Assembly: GCF_035582795.1 (NCBI RefSeq)
Contig: NC_134366.1
Coordinates: 173,914,362-173,978,361, forward strand
Length of the DNA: 64,000 nt
Direction of reading: 5' to 3'
DNA from: Mycteria americana
Taxonomy: Eukaryota; Chordata; Aves; Ciconiiformes; Ciconiidae
Each line of letters starts with the position of its first letter. Within the stretch, counting starts at the first letter, position 1. Position numbers and translations under genes: made by a program. Below are positions 10,529 to 22,785 of the stretch, in pieces. The notes under the pieces are model-generated. The model was not told the DNA's origin. It searched no databases and worked only from the letters and a program-made list of their open reading frames with translations.

Positions 10529-13500
10529 TCACAATCCTGCCCTGATGACACAGATCAAACTGGCCACAATTCCCAGGAACATCACGGCATAGCTGATTTT
10601 TACACTGTTGGCACCGCTGAAATTGCACAGGGAGGTACTACAGCATTTGGTGGAATAAGCCGCGATACCGAAGTTCATGTTCGTCTCAGGACAGTCTACA
10701 GAACATTTCTTGGTGATGCGGTGTCCGGTGTCCTTGCCTGGATGGAGAATAGATGAGAAAGGAGAGCTGTGATTTAAGATTCTTCTGCAAGAGCTGACCA
10801 GAGGATGACAGGAGGAGGTATACTGCACTATGCTTAATTTGCAATGCAGCAATAATGGCGATCAGCGGATTTGATGAGTGCTGGGTGAGGGTCCACACAA
10901 CCTGGATCAAATGCATGACACTAGAAAGTCCTTGGTAGAAACCCACACCATGCTTCATGTGGGACAGCAAAAAATCACTGCCAATGCATTTTTGGTTTCT
11001 AAAACCACATTACTTACAGCCAACACCTTTTCGGCCTCCATCACAAAGCATCTGTGTGAGCTCTCAGATCAAGCAACAGGGTCTGCTCATGAAAATCTGT
11101 GTGCTTCAACCAGCCCTGCCACAAATTGGTGAGGAACATACCGCAAGTGGTGGATCACAGAGCACTGCTGAGGGATTCATACATGTTATGTGTTGTGATC
11201 CATAAACCTCAGTGATCAATTCTTTCCAACAAGACCAACTACTGCCCTAAAAAACTATTGCACATCAGTTTCTCTGGAGGGAAAAAAAAAAAAAAAAGCC
11301 TTGAGATGTTGTTGGTACTCACCAAACCCAGCAGAGCTGTATGTGGTTAGGCAGTATTTCTCATGGTCTTCACACTTGTAGGTTTTAAGACAGTTCCAGT
11401 TGGAGTGCTCATTGTCGCACGTGTAGCAAAACAGCGAGGAAGCTGGAAAGAGCGCACATGACATATATTAGTGGTTTCCAACGCCCTCCTGGGAAGAAAG
11501 TGCGAAAAGCCATGTCCCTTCTTGGAAAATACAAGGTGAAAAGTATGTTACAAACGAGTTTTCATGACAAGTGAAATCAGAAGTTGGTTTTGATTAATGA
11601 AGCTGAAAAAAACAAACAAACAGAACAAAACAAGTTTTATTTCTTTACTTGAGATTTTCTGTGATTAAACCTGAAAACACATTTTTTCAGCCTGAGCAGC
11701 ACTCTCAGGTGACCCTTCTTTCTCCCCCCGGTCTGCATTGGCCTGGTTGACAGTGAACCTGAAAAAGCAGAGCTCACAACCTGCCCAGATGGGTCTAGTG
11801 TAGCTCTGGCAAGGAGAGGATGAACTGGCACTGTTCTCAGGTGAGAGCCTAGTTTTTAGTATTTTCAGACTGCATCTGCAAAACACTGTACAGACATGAA
11901 TTAACTAAAGCCTATGACACCCCTGTGAGCTAAATTACTGGGCACAGAGCCACATTAAAGGGAGTTCCCTGAGAGAGGTTGCTCTGGACAATAGAGAGAT
12001 TATTTCTACCAGCACCTGGAACAACATGTTCTCAGTGATATTATTAGCAGGGCTGAGCCAGGTCTATTACAAAGCCAGAAGAAGGTAGGGTATGTATTTC
12101 TGAACAAAACTGAAGTAAATTGAGTCAAATTTCCAGGCTGGCCAGCTGGCCACGCCAGAAACACAGGTATGTGCCATTTTGTTCCCTGGAAGTGGATTCA
12201 CAACTGGTGGAAACTGTCTCCCTCCTGTTCAGATCCCATGAAATGTTCCTCATTCCTGAGCAGGGGTGACAGAGGCAGTTAAGCTGCTCTTGGGACAGCC
12301 TGCTCCATTGTCACCAGTGGTGGAGAGCTCTTGGTTGAAGGTGACCAAATTGCAAACCAGAGAGGGTCCTCCATTAGGCTGAAATTTCCCTGGTTCAGTT
12401 CCTCCTGGCTTTCTCAAGGCTCTTATTTCTGCACAGAAGAGCCCCTTTCAATTGAATCTGAACCTGTTTTTAACAAGGAAACTCCTCCCAGGGACTCTCC
12501 AAAGCCCAGCTGCTGTTGATTCAAATTCATCTCTGAAGTTGAACCTGCCCATGACGCTTGGTTAGACAATTCCAGAAGTAGTTTTAAAAGAGAATTAAAA
12601 GCCATTTTAGGCCCTAACTACCCCAGGTAGGAGGAGAAAAGACCACCCCTCTCTGCTGCAGGGAGCTCAGGTGCCTCGTGTACAGCTCTGGAGCCAGGTC
12701 TGGGTCCTGGTGCCCCAGCATACGACTGACCATCTTGCTCTGAAACCTACCCAGATGCTCTTTTCTAGTGCCAGGTGTTGCAAGCGCAGGTGTTCTCCAC
12801 AACAGCAGATAAAATCATCCTTGTTGCATCCTGGTTTTAACTTCTCTTTAACTGACTGTTCAGCACTCGCTGTTTCTCCATCACTTGGATAAGTTCAGCC
12901 GCTCACCTCTCCTCTGGAGGTCCCCCAGCCCGAGCTGTGGGCTACTTTCCTTTTGCAGACCATGCCAGAGCAATCCCAGACATACTGCCTAGCAAGTGTT
13001 ATTGCATTTCACAGTCCCTGTAGCTCTCTCTGATCCGCTTTTCTCCCAAATCTCACAAAGTTGTTCGAAAAACTTCCTGCCGCAGATGGAGCCGAGACCC
13101 CAGCGTGTGCGCAAAAGCAACTGAAATGCACTCGTGTTCACTGACTGATGCAAGGAAAACCCCTCCCAGTCAGGAAACAATAACAGCTTAAACCATTATA
13201 GCTGTTATAAAGCCTCGCCTGTGTCTGGCCTCCACCCTCCATTAGCTCTAGTTTTGCGAATGCAGCCAGAAATAGCCTTAAGGGTGCAAAAAGGCTTGCA
13301 GTGCTCCTCAGAATTGCAAATACATGCACAGAGCCAATGTTTGTCAACTGGATATTTCTACACAATTATCTAGTTATATCTGCACCTTCTTTTGAAAGAG
13401 GATGAGCACAGAACATTATGGATCCCATTATAAACACACTCACTCCCAGACACTTAAAAAAAGCTCTTCAAAGCTACAAGTAAAGAGCTCTCAGGCTTTC

Positions 13501-14047
13501 AAATATCTACCAGCAACCTAGTTTCTTAATTGTAATGTCATTGTGGGAAATAAAGCGAAACGTTGGCAGAAGATGAGGTGTCAATACCAGCCGTATTACC
13601 TTTATCAACAACTCCTCAAGTTTCATTCAGGAACAAAAATAAAACCAAAGGCAAAAGGGTGAGCCCAGCTTAATTCCTATTAGCATATTTCAGTTCACAT
13701 GTCTATCTTCAGATGTGAGTGGTCGGAGCTTGATACTTGAGGCTGTGAGAAACCAGAGCGGTGAGCTCATCTTCGTTGGGTTATGGGTGCCTTGGCAGAA
13801 CTCACCCAGAAGCTAAGACTCAACCACACTAAATATTGCTTGATGCAGCTGACGCCAAAGAAAAACTGCGCTACCAAGACCTCACCAATTGCAAAAAAAA
13901 GCTGTCAAACCTTCTTGTTCCTGCGTTATCTCTAATTTATCTTCTGGTATTTTCATCCTCTCCATCTGGCTCTCCCAGCCTCCAAAGCTCCTTACCTTGC
14001 TTGGCACACAGGACTGCCGCCAGCAGGGCAATCAGAAAAGCCTTCAT
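10529..14047 (-). CDS. Ly6 family GPI-anchored protein B (LY6E-like)
   Basis: This three-exon Ly6 gene has exon 1 at 13996-14047, exon 2 at 11323-11442 and exon 3 at 10529-10737. The exon sizes (52, 120, 209 nt) match gene A exactly, and the product is also 126 residues. The signal peptide begins MKAFLIALLAAVLC. The three-finger domain has ten cysteines, starting SLFCYTC and ending KCCSTSLCN, with an NFS sequon. A hydrophobic tail ends in RAGL*, so a GPI anchor is expected. Splice sites are consensus: GTAAGG and GTGAGT donors, TTTCCAG and GCCAGG-type acceptors. The CEDHEKYC and RITKKCS blocks are shared with gene A, indicating a tandem duplicate. Likely roles are those of cell-surface Ly6 proteins such as LY6E, but the ligand cannot be read from sequence. 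Confidence 0.9.
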
Positions 14048-14100
14048 GGTCGTTGTGCTCTCAGAGCCTGAACAATGTGGGATGGTGCACCACAGTAAGG

Positions 14101-14107
14101 TTTTATA
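14101..14107 (-). promoter_or_regulatory. TATA box of Ly6 gene B
   Basis: TATAAAA on the minus strand, 54-60 bp upstream of the gene B ATG, at the same spacing as in gene A. The upstream sequence contains a TCAAAGGAAGTCAAAGT stretch, but no clear interferon-response element. Confidence 0.6.
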
Positions 14108-17100
14108 CTGGGACCGCGTTTACTTTGACTTCCTTTGATTAGAGTAATTTGAGGTTTGGGGAGTGACAGCACATAGGATGTGATCAGTGATGGGTGTGTT
14201 TGTGCGTAGGAACCTATTACGAGGCTCCAGGTAGCAATTTTTTTTTTACATCTCATTCAGATCCAATCTTTTTTCCCAAGGTCTACTCCTGCTGACCATG
14301 TCTGCATTGCTAATTTGGGGAACAATTTATCTGATTCAAAAATGGGAGTCCCTTCTTACTCCGTTGGGCTGAACCGCAACACCTGGAGCAAAGCAGAGGC
14401 AGCTGTGCCAGTCTGGGGTGGCTCATCACTTGCAAGATAGTAGGCGTCACCTGGCATCCTCCATTCTTTCTCTCTGCCATGATATGAAAGCTTCATATCT
14501 GTGGGAAGTGGGAGAGGAGGCAAAAAATAAGATTTTCACTGGATTGTCCGCAGTCATTCATAATTAAGTCACTTGTACTAAGGAAAGTGATTTAAGCTGA
14601 AAGCCAGCTTGTATTGTTCCTGCGACGGCACTATTTGTGCCTGGAGACTGTCACTCAGAGGCTCCCATGGTCCAGGCAGGGATGGGGTCCAATGCTTTTG
14701 TTTTGCTCTGCTTCTCTGTCCTCCAGAAGCATCCAGGGTTTTCAAGCGACGATACTTGTTGCTACCTGTAGATGAACTCTGGACTCTGTCAGGTTTTTCC
14801 AGTCCCTCATGACCTTTCCAGTCCTTCTGGGCTCCTTCCTTCTGCTCCCACAACCACTTCATCACTTCTTGCCAAGTGAATCAGGACGCAGCAGAGGCAC
14901 AAAGTGTGTGGAAATGGCTGCAGGAGTTAAACTACGAATGGGAGTGAGAATTACTGAGAAATAAAACAAGTCCTGGTCAAGAAGACATCTCAGCAGACCA
15001 GGACCCTTCCTCTTTAGAGAGAGAAACGACCAATGGGAGCTCAAGGTTTGTAAGGTCACAAATGATGTGGAAACAGAATAAAGAACATCCAGTTGCTCTT
15101 TCTTTTCCCCAAATTACTCCCCAAGGAGTTGGTTCCTAGGCTGTTCCTCTGATCACCTGTCTTCAGGATCCTGGGCCAATGGTCCCTTGCCAACCCCTGT
15201 GACGGGTCTTTTGCTTCCAGTCATTCTTCTTTTGCCCAGTTCCTCCTTTCTACAGCAGCTTCAGCCCCCAACAATTTCTGTCTCTGCCTGTGCCCAGAAC
15301 AGGGTGGAGGGGATGAGCATCCAGTTTTCAAAGTCTTCCACTCTGTTCTCTGGATTTGCCCTGACCTTGAGCATGAATCTTTAATCATCTCCTCTTTTAG
15401 CAAGGATGTGAGAGACCCACGTGACAGCTAATGTAGCAACTGTACTTAGGAAATAATCTATGAAAAAGCCGAACAAGACTTTGTATAAATACATGCATAA
15501 ACGACATCAGGCAGGAAACACGATCTGCTAGAGCATGGGGGGAAATAGTAGGTATTAGTCCGCATGTTTGTTTTATGTGTTTGTTTTATGCCAGGCTTCT
15601 CTCAGCCAGCTGGAGAAATGGAAAACAAAACTTCCTTCCCTTCCATCCACATCAAAAATCCAGAAATGAAACTGAATTATCACACTGAATTCAGGTCATC
15701 TTGGAGCCAACCAAGCAAAAAAATGCAGCTCCTCAGCAGGAAGAAGGGAGCAATGCATGAACACAGCCCATAACAAGAAAGAAGAAAAGTTTTGAAATTA
15801 AAACAAATAAATGAACACTAAATAAATGACACTGTTAAAGCAAAGTGCAGCTGAATAGAAAATCTGCAAGTGAGAAATGGGCTGTAGGACGTGGAAATGT
15901 GAGAAAGCATTTAAATAGATTAGAGAGAGGGAAGGTTAATAATAATAAACAAGATTAATATTTCACCCAGAACTAGAAAGAGAGAAGGAGGGAGTTGAGA
16001 AATATTGGTACAAGGCAAAATAAATCAAAGCAAACACACAAAGCTTGGGGGGAAATAATTAAAGACAGGCAAAGTGAGGGTAAGAAATAAGATGAGATGG
16101 GAGGTAAGTATCGATGCTTCACTGTTTCTCCTATGGTGGTATTACTTAGCGCTGTGCAAAATGTACGTGTTGTTATGTGTAGACACTGCTCAGGTATTAC
16201 CCACAGCCCTTCAGGGTCTGAGGAGCATTTTCTACAGCTCCACAAATCCCAGTTTAATCAGCCACTGGAGTCAGACTGCAGGGTCTCATGTCGGGGCTGG
16301 ATGGGGAAGGCATCTGGGGCATCACCTGGCCCCTATCCCTGTGTCCCTGAAAGAAAAGACTGCAAAAGCTTTGGGACCCAGACTGGGGTCTGGCCAGGTC
16401 TCAAAACCACGCTATTCTTGTGCACTGTTGATATTGCAATCACGCCCAGGGCCACTGCAAGGGCTCTGGGCTCCAACCAGCACCACAGTGGTGGGGCGGG
16501 GGATGGGTGCCCTTTGAAGCAGAGAACAGCCCACTTGTTCAAGCGAAGGGAGAAGAGAGCTGGAAGAAAAGCTGGGGCCAAGACAACTGGGGAAGTGGGA
16601 GGTGCAGATGGTGTCAGGAGACTTCAGGGAACACAGTGTGGAGGTGTTAAAACTACTTTCCCAGGGACATAAAAAAAAAAAAGAGTGGAGGGCAGCAGGG
16701 TGAATCTTGCTGCAGAAACTGGGCTAGGTGGGTGTTAACCCAATGGTGCCACGAAGGATATTAAACAGTTAACAGAGCCTGGGAATTTTAAGGAATAAAC
16801 CTTAACCCACTTCGAGCTTGGCAGCCGACAGCATGTGTTTGTGCCAGACCTTGGGAACGCGTTGTGCAAGGCCTGTCCCTTTTGTGTTACTGGAGCCAGG
16901 ACAAAACGTGTTTTCAGCCCGTGATGGAATGGCAAGGTGGAGCAAACTGCCAGGTCCAGGGATGTTTTAATGTCAAGTCTCCCCACTTTCTCCCTTTTTC
17001 TGGAGAGTGGCTCCAATCGCAGCTCTCCTCCATGGTGCAGGGAGGCAACTCTCCATTTCAGCTCAGGGTTGCAAATTGTAGCCTCAACGGGGAAAGGAGA

Positions 17101-18245
17101 TGCCACGGAAGAAGGTGGGAAGAAGGCAGCTGTGGGTAGTGCTCCCAGTGTGCCTGAGTCATGCAGATGGTGCATGCAGGGCAAGTGGTCCAGCCCAGCT
17201 CCAAACAGCATCAGGCTGATCTGGGTGTGTCCTCTCCTCCCTCCTCGGCAGGTCAGGGAAGGCTGGGTTGCTTCATCTGGCCCTGCAATGGCAACAGAGT
17301 TAGGATAAGAACAGGAAGGGGGGAGATCATAGGATCCAGAAACCCCAGGGAAAAAGGAAGACCTGCGTGTGATATCTTGCCTTTTCCACCTAAGGCCTGA
17401 CTGTTCCAGGATGCCTGCTCTATTCTTCCCTTTCCCAAACCAACATCTGGGTCTGTAGCTGACCTGGTAGGCTCCAACAACAGGACAGAGCTCCTCAGGT
17501 CAACCTCATGGCAGATGACAGAGGCTACCAAACCTCCAGCTAGGAAGGATGGGGTAGCCCAGACCCAGTGTCTGGCTGAAACACAGGGTGATCCAGGTAG
17601 ACTTCCATCTCAGCGTGACAGCTGTGATGGTCAAGAGGAGCCTGGCTATAGGTCACAATGGGTGAGGAACATGAGTCCTTTGGGGTCGCAGCTACCAGCC
17701 AACAGGGAACCAAAGCCATTTTATCACATTCCCTTAGCCTCCAAGGTCCTAAGATATAATTCAGCCCCATCAGCTTCGAAGCTCATGGGGAGATATCAAA
17801 CAGCACCATTATGCATGGAGTCAACCACTGTGATTCACATCCTCGCCAATGCCCTGGCTGAAGGGCCAGATCCAGACTAGCTCACCAAACAGGGCACAAG
17901 CCCAGCCCCAACACTATCCATGCCATTGGACCATCAACATGGCTTTGGCACACCCCAACCTGCATTTTGTCAAACAGTGCCCTGACATGGGGCTGCTCCT
18001 TGCAAGCAATTTGGCTGTAATTACCCTTTTTGTAGAGGAAAGAGGTTAGAGTTATGGATGTGAATCATCCTTCTTGGATCCAGGGCCAAGGTTTATTATT
18101 CTGAGGTGGCATCTCTGCAGCCAGGAGGGGGGATATTGGAGACCTGCAGGGTCTGAAGGAAAAAGGGCAGTGAAGCAGGGTGGTTGGGAGGAGGAAGAAG
18201 AGGTGAGAGAGAAAAACCCATTACCCTCTTGGGATTCCCCCAAAA

Positions 18246-18350
18246 GAGTTAATGCCAGTCCTCGCCAAGGAGGACACCACTGGCCACAGCTGTGTTTGAG
18301 GAGAAATGATCCTCACAGGTTTCTTTAAGTTGGCACGTGTAACACAGCTC
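18246..18350 (-). pseudogene. Possible decayed Ly6 exon 2
   Basis: On the minus strand the frame reads LCYTC, then QLKETCEDH, and stays open for about 35 codons. It resembles the start of exon 2 in genes B and C (LFCYTC, LYCYTC) and gene B's LKTYKCEDHEKYC block, with about ten residues missing between them. At the nucleotide level the CTTAAA...TGTGARGAYCAT portion lines up with gene B. No convincing acceptor, donor or partner exons were found. It could be a relic of a lost array member between B and C, or a chance match. Confidence 0.25.
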
Positions 18351-21300
18351 AGTTGATAATTCCCAAAACTGTCATTGCTTTTTCACTGAAAGTGGGAATT
18401 TCCCATTGTCCAAGGTCCAGCCCTCCTGATCCTCTTTCATGACATGAGCAGTCAACATGCAGGCACTAAAATGGGACCATCCCCTCTGCCACATGTTCAC
18501 GCTGGTCCTGACAAGCGAGGCTCTGGTTCTTCTTTGGCAATCTTGGGCTACGATAGGCATCTGAACCGTGCCAGTACAAACGCTTATGAGAGGCCTATCA
18601 AAAGTTTTGCCACAGAAGATTTTGGCCAGCCTCACCAGGAAGAAAAGGAGGTGACAGCTCTCATGTTTGTCTTCACAACTGTCTTTCTGATCACGGTGTG
18701 GGGTTTGTGTTTGTTTTGTGGGTTTTTTAAAATTAAACTTTAAGATCCTGGAGTTACATGGTGGTGTAGAGAGCAGTCATTTGAACCTGCCAGGCCAGTG
18801 ATATGTGAGAGAAACTCATCTAGGACACAGCTGTGGTAGCGGCTGGCCTTGTGAGAGCCTCCACAGCCATCCACAGGGACACCAAGAAAGCCTTAGTCTC
18901 ATCGTCCATTTTACTTCTGTAAGAAATAAAATTTTCCATGTCTACCCATTAGAAAGGGTAGACACGCACACCCCACCCCAGAAGGCAAGGAAACAGCCAC
19001 GGTTTTCAAAACTGCTCTTTTATTTTTTTTTAATTTGCTTTAGGTTCTTGGCTCATCTTTTGCATGATGGGTATTTCAGGCCTGGAAATGATTCTCTGCA
19101 CTGAAACCCAATAGCTGAAATTTCCAAGGCAAAGTGAAAGCTGAGAGTAAAATGAGAAAAGCATGTTTTTCTCTGTCTATGGGAAAGCTGTGATGAGCTC
19201 CACAGCCAACCTCTCTACTCTTAATTTGTTTTAGGGCCTCTGGGTCTGATTTTTTCCAAGTGGATCCCAACTGGGAGTGGAAAAACTCATCGTGAGTGGA
19301 AAAACAGCACATGCGTGGGAAGATCAGGATGCTCCAGTTTCTCTCCTGATCCACTCCTGCTGATCCAGCCAGGTACGGTATCAATATCCCAGTTGCATGG
19401 TTAGAACAAGAGCTTGGGCCATCCCTCATTACGTCTAGAAACTTGTCACACCTCAGGTAATAGCCATGCTGAAACCTCTGCAACTGTGGCCAAGGAGGGC
19501 AAGGAGAGCAGGGCTGTCCCCGGAGGAGAGCTCACGGCAGGTGGAGGAGCTGCAGATCAAGGAAATATTCTGGCTGAAACCATCCCAGCCCAACGGGTGT
19601 GTTCAGCAAGGCAGAGAAACAAACAGGATGATATCTGGGAACACAATCGTATTCCTCACTGGGCAAGCAGAAGGGTATTTTCCCAGTAGGGTTAGCCAAA
19701 GATTCAAGGCTGTGTGGTGTTTGGTTTTTTTTTAAATTATTATTATTTTGGAAAAGCAGGGCATGGTTTTGCTGGGGTGCGTTAGTGCTACTGGTAGGGC
19801 AGAAGGAGGGAAATGCATTGGTCCACCTCAAGAGCATCCCTGCACACTGCAGCTGGGCTTTGGCTTCTCTCACCCATCCCCACCGCTCATGGGCTATGGT
19901 GAGAGCAGCTCACGTGCCGTGATTGATCCCATCCACCAGCAGAGAAGCCGCTCTGAGCCCAACTCGCCAACCACTCAGCGCAAACAAGGGCTTGTAAACC
20001 TCACAGATGACAGCCTGGGAGGGGCATGGGAACCAAAAGCCACCCACACTGATCCAGGGAGCAATACCAGGCTGGAAAAGCCACCCTGGGTTTGCAGACA
20101 CCCTCCTGCTTGCCAAGGAAAGGGCACGGTAGGAACAACTCGCCCCATCTTGGTTGCACACACCACATGCCAGGCTTTGACCCACTCCCAACTTGTTAAA
20201 ATGTCAGGAAAAAGACAACCATGTCTTGAATGTTTCAGCAAAGGCTTCCAGAGCCTCAAAATTGAGTCTGAGTGAAGAGAGGCATGCCCAAAGTCACAGG
20301 CGTGGGAGAACGGTGGCTTTTGCTCCTCAGCCCGCAGCAGCAGCTGCAGTTGCTGCTCCCGCCAGCTTCATTTTGCAAACCGACCACTGCTGCAGGAGCA
20401 GGGCAGGGGGAAGGAAAGGAAACAGGATCTCTGGTGAGAAAAGAGGCCCACAAAGCTTTCCTTCCTCTGAAAGCAAAATCCAGGGACGTGCCATCCCATT
20501 TCTGGGCTGTAAACACAGCGCTTGGCATCAGGCCCTGGTTTTGCTCACAGCCACTTTCTCCTGCCTCCCCATGTGGAGCAAAACACTTTTATTCAAGCTG
20601 AAAGGGAGATGGGATGAAGGAAACGCCAACAGAAATAGCTCTGGGGTGGGCTCAGCACGATGAGTCCCATTCTGCAGTCAAAACCTCACCCCCTGTCCTC
20701 TGGGCATGGCTTTCACTGCAGACACACAAGGTATCTCCTCTCCCTTGACATGTCCACAGCACAAAGCAATGCTTCTGGTGTCATTTCCATGGCCAAAACT
20801 GGGCTGTGACATCTCCAGTGCCCTCACTGCCACCTGGTCCTGATGGTGGGATGGGTCCTGCCCACCTACTCTGATCCCATCTCATTCCCATCACAGTGGG
20901 GTCCTGGCCAGACCCACGAAGTGCTATGATAACAAAAAAAAGCTGTGAACCTACTTCTACACCAGTAAATAAGTCAAGGACAGGGCACGGGGTCGCACAA
21001 TTGCCCACTATCAACACTCACCCATGCCAAGAAACACCTCCCAGACCTTGCTCAGGAAATAGCCCAGGGCCAACGGGCCGTTTGGATGTGGCCACCCTGT
21101 TTTGGGGATGGAAAGGGTGCCACAAGCATGCCATACCACATGGCTTCAGGGCTGGAGGACGGACCCTGTCCTGTGCTGTTTACCTGTCTGGATGGAGTCT
21201 CTCCCTGTAGCATTTAGCCTCAGGAGCTTGGTTTCACCCATTTGCTTCTTCACACTCCTGCCAACGCATGCGATGCAGCATTTAGTGTGGAGGGTCTGGT

Positions 21301-22669
21301 GTGGGAGGTGAGATTATCTGCAGGGATGCTGCTGTGACAGCCTCCGACCCAGCTCCCTCTTGCTCCAAATAAGAGGAAGAGGCCATGGAGGCAGGACCAT
21401 TTCAGTAATGCCTGGGAGATGCTGAGCACCAGTCCTGCCAGTTTCCTTGGAAGCAGGACTAGCATCTAAGGGAAGCACTGGGTTTCTGCCACCGTGCCTT
21501 GGCGACGGTGGGTATTTTGGGAAATGAAATACGGTCAGACCTAGAAATTCATCAAGCTCTGCTTGCTCCAAATCCTTCAGCCCCACAGCGGGCAGCAAAC
21601 CTTGGGGAGAGCATCTGTCTCCAGATACATCCACCCCAGAAGCAAGGTCCACATGCCCAGGGAAAGCTTTGTACCGCTCTGAGCATGGGGAAAGGAGGCA
21701 CAGAGCAGCCTGGGGAGGTTTTTCTGCTGTGGGGAGGGGGTAAAGCACCACCCTCCCTTCTCACCACTGCTGACATCCAGCTGGGACCTGGGTGATGAGC
21801 AGACAAGCCAGTCTCCCAGCTTTTTCAGGGTGGGGCACATCCCCAAGCCTCCTCCTCGCTCTCCTGTCTCCTGTAGCGTGGGCTGTGCTGTGCTCAGCCC
21901 TCCTTCTCACCCACGCCAGTGCTGGGGAGGAGGGCAGCCTGCCTGCCAAAGGGAGAGGCAGGCCAGTGGCAGCGTGCAGCCCTCCTGCTGCCTTTTGAGA
22001 TTTCCTGAGGATGCGGGGCTGTGCACCTCATCCTGGTGTTGGGCTCATTCCAGGGACCAAGTCCTGGCCTTGGAGCTCCTCTGTTTGCACTGTCAGGAGC
22101 CTCGGAGTTGAATGAGGTGTCCTAGACCCCATCATACCTACTGAGCAGCCTCAGCCCATCATGAGACTAGTCACCCTGCTGACAACAAGTCAGGCAGTGG
22201 CCAAGTGACCGATGCACTGAGCAATGCCCACGCCCTTGCCTTCACCTCTGTGTCTACATCCATCCATTGTAAAAGCTGCGTGTGACGGGGAAGCGGGGGA
22301 GAGATATCTTTCTGTGCTGTTTTCATGCCCAGCTCCTAACTGAGCTCCTAACAAAAGCTCCTCGGCACCACAGTGAGTCAAAGAACAGCATTTCTGGAGG
22401 AGTGAGTGACGTGGGAGCAGCCCCGGCTTTGCCATGACAGATTTCTGCATTGCATTATGGAGAGGATGAGTGTTCACACCGGTTGTAGCAGCACAGTGCT
22501 GCAGGGTCCTGGGAGAGGCAAGCTCTGAGTGCACAGACATCTGCAGTGAGTGGGCAGGCTGACCTTTCCTGGTCCCAGTGTAAGGACATCCCTGGACCAG
22601 CTGGGTGAAACATCACAAGATACTGAGTGCCGAGATCCAAAGAGCCCTCCAGGTCAGGTCGAGAAGCCC

Positions 22670-22785
22670 TGCATTGTTATCTCCACCTTAAGCACATGAA
22701 TCAGAGACACTGAACGACTCTCCCAAGGTCAGACATGGGGAAGCGGTGGTAGAGCTTGGTTTGAAGTCTCACCTAGACCACCTTC
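22670..22785 (+). mobile_element. Ancient MIR/CORE-type SINE fragment
   Basis: The plus strand carries a degraded but orderly match to the MIR core layout: CTCCACCTTAAGCACATGAA, a CAGAGACACTGAAC block, then CTCCCAAGGTCAGACA, then GGTAGAGCTTGGTTTGAA. The order and spacing are those of the tetrapod MIR core (GAAACTGAGGCACAGAG, TTGCCCAAGGTCACACAG, AGAGCTGGGATT). It is an old, immobile copy. Confidence 0.6.

Noticed and set aside
16333-16581. Minus-strand frame with a LAVALGVIAISTV segment resembling a Ly6 GPI tail
   Set aside because: No cysteine framework, acceptor site or matching exon 2 was found upstream, so the hydrophobic stretch alone is not evidence.
22450-22520. Minus-strand LCCYNRCEHSS reading, superficially like a Ly6 exon start
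   Set aside because: Cysteine spacing is wrong, the frame stops almost at once and there is no alignable nucleotide similarity beyond a few bases.
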